DNA of 6,353 nt. Origin: Armatimonadota bacterium. Its GTDB lineage: Bacteria; Armatimonadota; UBA10988; DTZQ01. Shown here in pieces: positions 1 to 4,634 of the stretch (its first letter is position 1; every line of letters begins with the position of its first letter). The DNA lies in assembly GCA_012961305.1 (NCBI GenBank), contig DTZQ01000037.1, positions 1 to 6,353 on the forward strand. Reading direction: 5' to 3'. Below the pieces are notes generated by a model. That model ran no database searches and was not told the DNA's origin. It was given only the letters and a program-made list of their open reading frames with translations. The translations under genes and the position numbers were made by a program.

Positions 1-34
1 GCTCCCGGCCATCGGCCTCCCGGAGCATGGGCTA
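1..34 (-). other. In-frame continuation of the sugar kinase beyond the TAG codon
   Basis: Reading on in the kinase frame past the TAG (32-34) gives PMLREADGRE up to the window edge. This fits the segment that follows TPTYT in RfaE-type kinases, where a lysine normally stands at the stop position. One A-to-T change would turn AAG into TAG. The coding frame is thus kept on both sides of the stop and no frameshift is needed. The ATG two codons after the TAG could allow restart, but I see no convincing ribosome binding site for it. Confidence 0.65.
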
Positions 35-379
35 GGTGTAGGTGGGAGTGAATCGGTCCGGCCGTTCCAGCAAATAGTCCAACCACACCCCCCGCTCGCG
101 CAGGCCCCTTTTCAGTTCGTAACCCTCGCCATCATCTCCAATTACCCCCAAAGCCACCACTTGGACCTCTAAAGCCCGCAGGTTGCTGGTCACCGTTCCC
201 GCCGCCCCCGGACTGCACCGCACCTCCACCACCTGGTAGGCCTCCAGGCCCGTTTCCAACGAAACTTCGCTAAGGGCGCGGTCAATGACCAGGTACTTGT
301 CTAAGAAAAAGTCCCCCACTACCAGCACCGTCACCCCGTCGAAACGGGCGAGTATTTCCTGCAAACGCTGTTCCTTCAT
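32..379 (-). CDS. RfaE/HldE-like PfkB sugar kinase, N-terminal part, ended by an in-frame TAG
   Basis: The 115 residues match the N-terminal part of PfkB-family kinases of the RfaE/HldE domain I type, which phosphorylate a sugar or sugar phosphate with ATP in the cytosol. Visible landmarks are the first beta strand VLVVGDFFLDKYL (about 18-30), the PfkB glycine-rich signature PGAAGTVTSNLRAL (57-70) and GVIGDDGEGYEL (78-89). The ATG (377-379) overlaps the stop of the upstream gene as ATGA, with GGAAGGG (385-391) five bases upstream, so the start is well supported. A full kinase has roughly 300 residues or more, so the catalytic C-terminal half (DTxGAGD region) is absent here. The frame ends at TAG (32-34) exactly where relatives, as I recall them, read TPTYTKPM, and the same frame continues to the window edge with family-like residues. 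It is therefore a pseudogene or carries a sequencing error. The natural substrate cannot be read from this part; heptose phosphate is only the family precedent. Confidence 0.8.
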   Translation of the reverse strand: MKEQRLQEILARFDGVTVLVVGDFFLDKYLVIDRALSEVSLETGLEAYQVVEVRCSPGAAGTVTSNLRALEVQVVALGVIGDDGEGYELKRGLRERGVWLDYLLERPDRFTPTYT

Positions 380-1350
380 GGTTTCCCTTCCAGGCGGGCG
401 AGAATTTGCCGATAGAGGTTGGGCAGGGTGGCCCGATGGTCACCCTCAAAGTAGAAACTCTCCCCGCCGTCGGCCACGGTGCGCACGAGCACCGTTTTCC
501 AGGGCCGGAAGTAATAGCGGGGGTCAGTTTTTGGGGGTTCCCGGTGGTAGTCCTCCCCCAAGGTCAGCAAGTCGAACACGGCGGTCGTGAAATGGCAAAT
601 AACTCGGCCTTCCTGATGGGCCAGGTTGCGGGCCATAGCCAGGGCCTTCAGATAGACCTCCGGCCCCATTACCGCAGTGCCGAAGTTCAGCAGCACTCCG
701 CCTTCCAACTGGGAGATGGTGTGGGTGAAGATAAGGAAGTCGCGATAGGAGGCGGCTCCTAAGGCGGCTCCGTCGCAGTTGGGATGCTCATGGATGATGT
801 CGTAGCCGATGCCCAGGTGGACGGTTACCGGCACGCGCAGGCGATAGCCCCTGGCCAGGATGCTGAGGTCGCGGTGGGGGAAATCACCCTCGGCAATCAG
901 GCGTCCAATGGCCTCGCCGAAACCCAGTCCCTCGGCGGCGGCCTGCTTGGCCGCCTCGTTAATTTGCCCCGTCTCCTGCCAGAGGCCGAACTCCCCCGTA
1001 CGGATGTAGCGGGCCACGCTTTCAGTGGTTGCGCCTATCAGGGCCAGTTCAAAATCGTGAATGGGCCCGGCTCCGTTCATGGCAATATGGGTGAGGAGGC
1101 CCCGCTGCATCAGGTCAATGACGTAGCGCGAGAGGCCGCATTTGATGACGTGCGCCCCCATCATCAGCACCACCGGCCGCTCGCGGTGGCGGGCCTGCAC
1201 CATGCGGTCGGCCAGTTTGTCCAAATCCGGGTGGTCGAAGGGAGGGATGGGTGCGTCCAAAGGAAGAAAATCGTCTAAGGTAAGGTCATGTTGGCGCTCC
1301 GCCAGGGGACGCAGGCGGAGCCTCCGCCGGTCAAATAGCGGGTAGGGCAT
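376..1350 (-). CDS. Deoxyhypusine-synthase-like protein lacking the catalytic lysine
   Basis: This is a 324-residue cytosolic protein whose pattern matches the deoxyhypusine synthase (DHS) NAD-binding fold. By eye, VVLMMGAHVIKCGLSRYVIDLMQRG (60-84) parallels the DHS segment with S/G...CGLRE, MNGAGPIHDFE (91-101) parallels TTAGGVEED, and the region around VPVTVHLGIGYDI (173-185) parallels the IPVFSPALTDG strand. The C-terminal TLPNLYRQI (308-316) sits like the DHS ending. The DHS GGGxxKHH motif with its lysine nucleophile corresponds to FGTAVMGPE (223-231), with Met228 at the lysine position, so normal aminobutyl transfer to eIF5A is unlikely; bacteria also usually lack that substrate. ATG (1348-1350) is chosen because it overlaps the upstream TAA as TAATG and has GAGG (1358-1361) seven bases away. 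A longer in-frame start lies deep in the upstream gene. The downstream kinase start overlaps by four bases. Placement between a HAD phosphatase and a sugar kinase suggests carbohydrate or small-molecule metabolism. The reaction is unknown, and the family call rests on motif alignment by eye. Confidence 0.7.
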   Translation of the reverse strand: MPYPLFDRRRLRLRPLAERQHDLTLDDFLPLDAPIPPFDHPDLDKLADRMVQARHRERPVVLMMGAHVIKCGLSRYVIDLMQRGLLTHIAMNGAGPIHDFELALIGATTESVARYIRTGEFGLWQETGQINEAAKQAAAEGLGFGEAIGRLIAEGDFPHRDLSILARGYRLRVPVTVHLGIGYDIIHEHPNCDGAALGAASYRDFLIFTHTISQLEGGVLLNFGTAVMGPEVYLKALAMARNLAHQEGRVICHFTTAVFDLLTLGEDYHREPPKTDPRYYFRPWKTVLVRTVADGGESFYFEGDHRATLPNLYRQILARLEGKP

Positions 1351-2186
1351 TACTCTTCCTCCGCAAAAAGATAGGCTATTAAACGCTCTTGCTCGCGAAA
1401 TTCGGGGACGATAAGGTCCGCTCCGGCGGCGATTAGGCGGTTCCGCTTCCACTGGTTGATGCCCTGCCGTCGCACCTCATCGGAAGCCACACCTACCGCA
1501 ATGCCGCCCACTTCCTTAGCGTTCTCAATTTCCACGAAACCGTCTCCGAAAGCCACCAACTCCGGCCCCCGCAGGTGGTAGGTTTGGAGGATGTCCTGAA
1601 TGACCAGGGCTTTGGAGAACCTTCGGTAGTCGTCCAGCGCGCCGTAAATGCCGCCGGCGAAGTAGTCCGTAATTCCCAACACCGCTGCCTCCTCCAGCAC
1701 GTACTCCCGGTCGGTGCCGCTGGCCAGGTAGCAGACCACTCCGCGCCGGCACAGGTTCTCCAGCAACTCCACCGCTCCGGGAACCATCATCTCCTCCGGG
1801 GCTATGGTCCCATTTTTAAGTCCGGCCACCCGGCCTTTAATGCGCTCCCAGAGCCGGTCGTGGTAGAGGCGCTTGTACTCCACCGGGTCGCGGGGCTTTC
1901 CGCCGCGCTTGCGGATTTCCTCGCAGAGTTGTATCATCTGGTAAATGGTCTGCTTGCCGGTGAGGCGGTCTACGAACTCGGTGACCAGGGCTCGCAGTTC
2001 TTCCTCCGTTTCCTCGGTCCCCGTTTCCTCCCGAATAATCTCCACCATCAGCGGAACCATCACCTGCTGCCAGCCCTCCCGAATCAGCGAAATGGTGCCA
2101 TCGAAATCAAGCAGCGCAAAGCGGATGTGTCCGCGTTCAATGCCCCGATGCACAATCTCAATCTGAGTGCCCTTTAGAAAGCGCAT
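1350..2186 (-). CDS. HAD-superfamily phosphatase (phosphoglycolate-phosphatase-like)
   Basis: This 278-residue protein is a probable Mg-dependent phosphohydrolase acting on a small phosphorylated metabolite in the cytosol. All four HAD motifs are visible. Motif I is LLDFDGT (25-31), with Asp27 as nucleophile and Asp29 as acid/base. Motif II is ASGTD (155-159), with Ser156. Motif III is the lysine in FSKALVI (Lys192). Motif IV is FGDGFVEIENA (213-223), with Asp215 and Glu219. A helical insertion at about residues 35-135 fits a C1-type cap. The ATG (2184-2186) has AGAGGG (2191-2196) four bases upstream and lies about 22 bases from a predicted transcription start, so it is the first gene of the leftward operon. 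Its TAA overlaps the next ATG by one base. Together with the RfaE-like kinase it could form a phosphatase/kinase pair in sugar-phosphate metabolism. The substrate cannot be told from sequence; GmhB-type specificity is not indicated. Confidence 0.85.
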   Translation of the reverse strand: MRFLKGTQIEIVHRGIERGHIRFALLDFDGTISLIREGWQQVMVPLMVEIIREETGTEETEEELRALVTEFVDRLTGKQTIYQMIQLCEEIRKRGGKPRDPVEYKRLYHDRLWERIKGRVAGLKNGTIAPEEMMVPGAVELLENLCRRGVVCYLASGTDREYVLEEAAVLGITDYFAGGIYGALDDYRRFSKALVIQDILQTYHLRGPELVAFGDGFVEIENAKEVGGIAVGVASDEVRRQGINQWKRNRLIAAGADLIVPEFREQERLIAYLFAEEE

Positions 2187-2214
2187 GTTTCCCTCTATCC
2201 GCTGTCCCCAGGTT

Positions 2215-2244
2215 ATTATAGCACCCTTCCTCCCTTTTCGTCAA
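2215..2244 (-). promoter_or_regulatory. Promoter of the leftward operon (extended -10)
   Basis: On the minus strand, TTGACG (2239-2244) is followed after 18 bp by TATAAT (2215-2220). The TATAAT is preceded by TGC, giving the extended -10 TGnTATAAT. Transcription should start near 2208, leaving a short leader of about 20 nt before the HAD gene ATG at 2186. The match is close to the sigma70/SigA consensus, and the spacing is one base longer than ideal. Confidence 0.75.
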
Positions 2245-2275
2245 GGCATTGGAGGTTCCATAATTCCCCTCACCC

Positions 2276-2304
2276 TTGACACCTTCGTTACCTTAGGGTA
2301 CAAT
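2276..2304 (+). promoter_or_regulatory. Near-consensus sigma70 promoter of the thi4 operon
   Basis: TTGACA (2276-2281) and TACAAT (2299-2304) are separated by exactly 17 bp. This is a perfect -35 and a five-of-six -10 at the ideal distance. The expected start site is around 2311, giving a leader of about 165 nt before the ATG at 2479. It lies 31 bp from the -35 of the divergent operon, so the two promoters could share control. Confidence 0.8.
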
Positions 2305-2317
2305 ATTTGTAACTACC

Positions 2318-2330
2318 TTGACCAGGTCAA
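2318..2330. promoter_or_regulatory. 13-bp perfect palindrome, probable operator
   Basis: TTGACC-A-GGTCAA is a perfect inverted repeat with 6-bp arms around one central base. It lies about 7-20 bp downstream of the predicted start of the rightward promoter, where a bound dimeric repressor would block initiation or early elongation. It does not look like a terminator, because the loop is a single base and no T-run follows. No regulator gene is in the window, so the binding protein is unknown. Confidence 0.5.
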
Positions 2331-2347
2331 ATTTGCCGTTCGGTCTA

Positions 2348-2365
2348 TGGTCTGAGTAGACACCA
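2348..2365 (+). promoter_or_regulatory. Small leader hairpin
   Basis: In the thi4 leader, GTCT (2350-2353) pairs with AGAC (2358-2361) around the tetraloop GAGT. The flanking TGG and CCA can extend the stem if one or two bases bulge. It is weak and may be chance. It is listed because it is the first of three consecutive foldable elements in the leader. Confidence 0.25.
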
Positions 2366-2377
2366 ATATTTTCGGTA

Positions 2378-2399
2378 GGGCGACATCTCTTGGTCGCCC
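2378..2399 (+). repeat. GGGCGAC/GTCGCCC hairpin in the thi4 leader
   Basis: GGGCGAC (2378-2384) pairs perfectly with GTCGCCC (2393-2399) across an 8-base loop. This is the most stable hairpin in the intergenic region. The tract after it (GTTATTTG) is only modestly T-rich, so it may be a weak terminator/attenuator, an RNA stability element, or one copy of a dispersed palindromic repeat. A genome-wide copy count would tell these apart. Confidence 0.5.
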
Positions 2400-2433
2400 G
2401 TTATTTGCCTATCTCGGGGGGTGAAGGGATAGA

Positions 2434-2449
2434 CGGCTAAGGGAAGCCG
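2434..2449 (+). promoter_or_regulatory. Hairpin just upstream of the thi4 ribosome binding site
   Basis: CGGCT (2434-2438) can pair with AGCCG (2445-2449) around AAGGGA. It ends 12 bases before the AGGAGGT at 2462-2468. A purine-rich stretch and a second, competing pairing of GCCG with CGGC (about 2446-2459) lie next to it, so mutually exclusive structures near the ribosome binding site are possible. I found no match to a known riboswitch class. Confidence 0.3.
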
Positions 2450-2461
2450 CTCTACCGGCGT

Positions 2462-2468
2462 AGGAGGT
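2462..2468 (+). promoter_or_regulatory. Consensus Shine-Dalgarno site of thi4
   Basis: AGGAGGT is a full match to the anti-SD complement, ten bases from the ATG at 2479. The spacing is slightly long but the core is perfect, which fits high translation. It fixes the thi4 start. Confidence 0.75.
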
Positions 2469-2478
2469 AGAACGAACG

Positions 2479-3267
2479 ATGCCCATTTTTCATCCCATTG
2501 ATGAGAAGGACGTGACTCGCGCCATCGTGCGCAGTTTCCTCCAACAGTTCGAGGAATACGCCGATAGTGACGTGATTGTTGTGGGGGCCGGCCCCAGCGG
2601 TCTGATGGCGGGACGGGACCTGGCCGCCGCCGGTTACAAGGTGCTCATTGTGGAGCGGAACAACTATTTGGGAGGCGGATTCTGGTTAGGCGGTTATCTG
2701 ATGAACAAAGTCACCTTTCGGGCTCCGGCCCACGAAGTAGCGGCCCATCTGGGGATTCCTTTGGAGCAGGTGCAGGAAGGACTGTACGTAGCCGACGGCC
2801 CTCATGCCTGTTCCAAACTGATTGCTGCCGCCTGTGATGCGGGGGTGAAGTTTGCCAACATGACCGTCTTTGAGGACGTGGTGCTGCGCGAGGGGCAGCG
2901 GGTCTGTGGGGCGGTGGTCAACTGGACGGCGGTAAGTGCTCTGCCCCGCCAAATCACTTGCGTGGACCCCATTGCCCTGACGGCCCGGTTGCTCGTTGAC
3001 GCTTCCGGCCATGAGGCCTGCGTCTGCCAAAAACTGGCAGAGCGGGGCCTGCTGGAGCCCCTGGGCGAGGGGGGCATGTGGGTGGAACGCTCGGAGGACC
3101 TGGTGGTGGAGCACACCGGCGAGGCCCATCCGGGACTCCTCGTAGCCGGCATGGCCACCTCCACCCTGTACGGCCTGCCCCGTATGGGACCCACTTTTGG
3201 CGCTATGCTCCTCTCCGGCCAGCGGGCCGCTGAGGTAGCCCAAGAACTGTTGGAAAGCGAGTGTTAG
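2479..3267 (+). CDS. thi4: Thi4-family ADP-thiazole synthase with a cysteine at the sulfur-donor position
   Basis: This 262-residue protein makes the thiazole moiety of thiamine (ADP-thiazole carboxylate) from NAD and glycine, with sulfur from a protein cysteine or from sulfide. The Rossmann site VIVVGAGPSGLMAG (32-45) is followed by ERNNYLGGGFWLGG (59-72), the Thi4 hallmark. The active-site strand reads TCVDP (160-164), then ASGHEA (175-180) and the C-terminal RMGPTFGAM (235-243). Length fits prokaryotic members, without the yeast/plant N-terminal extension. Cys161 aligns with the suicidal Cys205 of yeast Thi4 (CCMDP), whereas the archaeal sulfide-using enzyme has histidine there. By this residue it may be a single-turnover enzyme, although sulfide use is not excluded. 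It is the first gene after a near-consensus promoter and a structured leader. The next gene starts two bases after its stop. Two further cysteines (181 and 183) follow the conserved histidine at 178. The family call is firm; the sulfur source is inference. Confidence 0.93.
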   Translation: MPIFHPIDEKDVTRAIVRSFLQQFEEYADSDVIVVGAGPSGLMAGRDLAAAGYKVLIVERNNYLGGGFWLGGYLMNKVTFRAPAHEVAAHLGIPLEQVQEGLYVADGPHACSKLIAAACDAGVKFANMTVFEDVVLREGQRVCGAVVNWTAVSALPRQITCVDPIALTARLLVDASGHEACVCQKLAERGLLEPLGEGGMWVERSEDLVVEHTGEAHPGLLVAGMATSTLYGLPRMGPTFGAMLLSGQRAAEVAQELLESEC

Positions 3268-3269
3268 CC

Positions 3270-4259
3270 ATGCAAGGTTGGCGCGTGGTGTGGCCGGAGC
3301 GGGCTAAGGTGGCGTTGGAGGAGTTCACCGTACCCGAACCCGGCCCCCGCCAGGTGTTGGTGGAAACGGAAGCGACCCTCATTAGCCCCGGCACGGAACG
3401 GGCTTTCCTCTTGGGCCTGCCCAACACCAGTTGCCGGTTCCCCACAGGGGCAGGCTACAATCAGGTGGGATGGATAGCCGCAGTGGGGGCCGAAGTGACT
3501 GACCTGCAGGTCGGCGACCGGGTGGCCTCGACGGCCAACCACGCCAGCCACGCGGTCCTTTCCGCCGACCGAGTGCTGCCGGTGCCGGAAGGTCTGACCT
3601 CGGAGCAGGCGGTATTTTTCAACTTAGGGGGCATTGCCTTGCAGGGCATACGCAAGGCCCGGCTGGAACTGGGAGAGGCCGTGTTAGTGCTGGGGCAGGG
3701 GCTCATTGGCCTTTTGGCTTTGCAGGTGGCCCGACTGAGCGGCGGGTTTCCCGTAATAGGAGCCGATGTGTCGGAGTGGCGGTTGCAAGTGGCCCGTCGG
3801 TGCGGGGCGGACGAGGTGCTCAACCCCCAGCAGGAGGGCTTTGCCCAGCGCTTGGCCGCGGCCACCGGAGGAGGCGGGCCGGCGGTGGTCATCGAGGCCA
3901 CCGGCCATCCCGAACCCATTAACACCGCCTTCCGTCTGGCCGCCGGACACGGACGAGTGGTGCTCCTGGGCAGCACGCGGGGCGAAACGGAGGCTGTCAA
4001 CTTCTACCGCGACGTGCACCGCAAAGGCCTGACCATCTTGGGAGCCCACAATTCGGTCCGGCCGGAGCGCGATTCTGCCCCTGGCTTTTGGACCTGGCGG
4101 GATGATGCGGAACTGATGCTCAACCTGCTGGCCCGGGGGCGTTTCGTCCTGGACCCACTCATTACCCATCGCCTGCCCGCTGCCCAGGCGCCAGAGGCCT
4201 ACCAGATGCTGCTGGACTGGAAGGAGGAATTGCTGGGGGTGGTGCTGAAGTGGAAATAA
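3270..4259 (+). CDS. MDR-superfamily NAD(P)-dependent dehydrogenase without zinc ligands
   Basis: This 329-residue medium-chain dehydrogenase/reductase (alcohol dehydrogenase-like, COG1063-type layout) probably oxidises or reduces a hydroxyl/carbonyl compound in the cytosol. The N-terminal GroES-like domain (1-130) carries ISPGTER (38-44), GAGYNQVGWI (60-69) and VGDRVAS (81-87). The Rossmann domain has LVLGQGLIGLLALQ (139-152) with the GxGxxG pattern, and Asp166 at the end of the second strand, which favours NAD(H). The catalytic-zinc Cys and the GHE motif are replaced by SPGTE and GYN, and the four-Cys structural zinc loop is missing, so it is probably zinc-independent. ATG 3270 lies two bases after the thi4 stop. 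A GTG at 3261 in the same frame would add three residues and overlap thi4; the ribosome binding site (GGAAAG, 3252-3257) is weak for either. The SPGTE subgroup includes BchC-like and sugar-related dehydrogenases. The substrate is unknown. Confidence 0.85.
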   Translation: MQGWRVVWPERAKVALEEFTVPEPGPRQVLVETEATLISPGTERAFLLGLPNTSCRFPTGAGYNQVGWIAAVGAEVTDLQVGDRVASTANHASHAVLSADRVLPVPEGLTSEQAVFFNLGGIALQGIRKARLELGEAVLVLGQGLIGLLALQVARLSGGFPVIGADVSEWRLQVARRCGADEVLNPQQEGFAQRLAAATGGGGPAVVIEATGHPEPINTAFRLAAGHGRVVLLGSTRGETEAVNFYRDVHRKGLTILGAHNSVRPERDSAPGFWTWRDDAELMLNLLARGRFVLDPLITHRLPAAQAPEAYQMLLDWKEELLGVVLKWK

Positions 4260-4265
4260 AGTGCG

Positions 4266-4634
4266 ATGTATCGTTACAAAGCCACAGTAGTGCGGGTTGT
4301 GGATGGGGACACGTTGGATGTGGACGTGGACCTGGGCTTCTACGTGCGGCAGCGGATGCGCCTGCGGCTGCGGGGAATAAACGCCCCGGAACTGCGCGGG
4401 CCTGAGCGGGCGCGGGGACTGGAAGCCAAAGCCTTCGTTGCCGAAACCCTTAGTCGGGTGCCCTTCGTTGCGGTGCGCACCTACAAAATCGGCAAGTACG
4501 GGCGCTACATTGCCGACGTGTACTTCCTGGAGGGCTGCGACGACGCGGAGGAGGTGTTCGCCCGCGGACAGTGCCTCAACGACCTGCTGGTGGAGAAGGG
4601 CTTAGCCGAGCCCCTGGAGACGCGAAGGTCATGA
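4266..4634 (+). CDS. Small thermonuclease-like (SNase-fold) protein
   Basis: This 122-residue protein has the staphylococcal-nuclease OB fold of Ca-dependent DNA/RNA phosphodiesterases. VVRVVDGDTLDVDVD (8-22) gives the metal-binding aspartates, RLRGINAPE (34-42) gives the first catalytic arginine (Arg34) and the general base Glu42, and GKYGRYIADVY (76-86) gives the second arginine (Arg80). Asn39 replaces the calcium-ligand Asp40 of the S. aureus enzyme, a change I believe occurs in other family members. No signal peptide or membrane segment is present, unlike classical secreted thermonucleases, so it should act inside the cell. The start lies six bases after the upstream stop and has only a weak ribosome binding site, so it may depend on coupling. 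Its TGA overlaps the next ATG as ATGA. Its role among metabolic genes is unclear; nucleic-acid binding without cleavage is possible. Confidence 0.88.
   Translation: MYRYKATVVRVVDGDTLDVDVDLGFYVRQRMRLRLRGINAPELRGPERARGLEAKAFVAETLSRVPFVAVRTYKIGKYGRYIADVYFLEGCDDAEEVFARGQCLNDLLVEKGLAEPLETRRS

Larger units (their letters stand above)
2187..2478. other. Divergent regulatory intergenic region
   Basis: This 292-bp gap holds no credible gene. A short open frame on the plus strand (2167-2355) has no ribosome binding site or recognisable product and crosses both promoters. The gap contains the leftward promoter, the rightward promoter, the 13-bp palindrome and the thi4 leader with its hairpins. It is more AT-rich than the flanking genes, as expected for a promoter region. 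Confidence 0.7.

Noticed and set aside
1351..1452. An in-frame upstream ATG that would lengthen the DHS-like protein by 34 residues
   Set aside because: It lies deep inside the HAD gene, the added residues are Arg/Pro-rich with no family match, and the ATG at 1348-1350 has the TAATG overlap and a good ribosome binding site.
1575..2177. Long open frame on the plus strand opposite the HAD gene (and similar ones at 784-1278 and 4652-5224 on opposite strands)
   Set aside because: These are antisense shadows of GC-rich genes. Their translations show no family motifs, while the opposite strand has complete domain signatures.
2318..2346. A second rightward promoter using TTGACC of the palindrome as -35
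   Set aside because: No TATAAT-like hexamer lies 16-18 bp downstream; that stretch reads CGGTCTATGG.
2311..2478. TPP riboswitch in the thi4 leader
   Set aside because: A CTGAG occurs at 2352-2356, but the conserved CTGAGA...ACCC and GAACCTGATC elements are absent, so the THI-box pattern is not met.
3261..3269. GTG start for the MDR dehydrogenase overlapping thi4
   Set aside because: It adds only MLA, sits too close to the weak GGAAAG to be well spaced, and the ATG at 3270 begins directly at the conserved domain. It cannot be fully excluded.
4571..4630. Extended N-terminus for the class V enzyme
   Set aside because: The extra 20 residues are the shifted reading of the nuclease C-terminus. 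ATG 4631 makes a standard ATGA junction.
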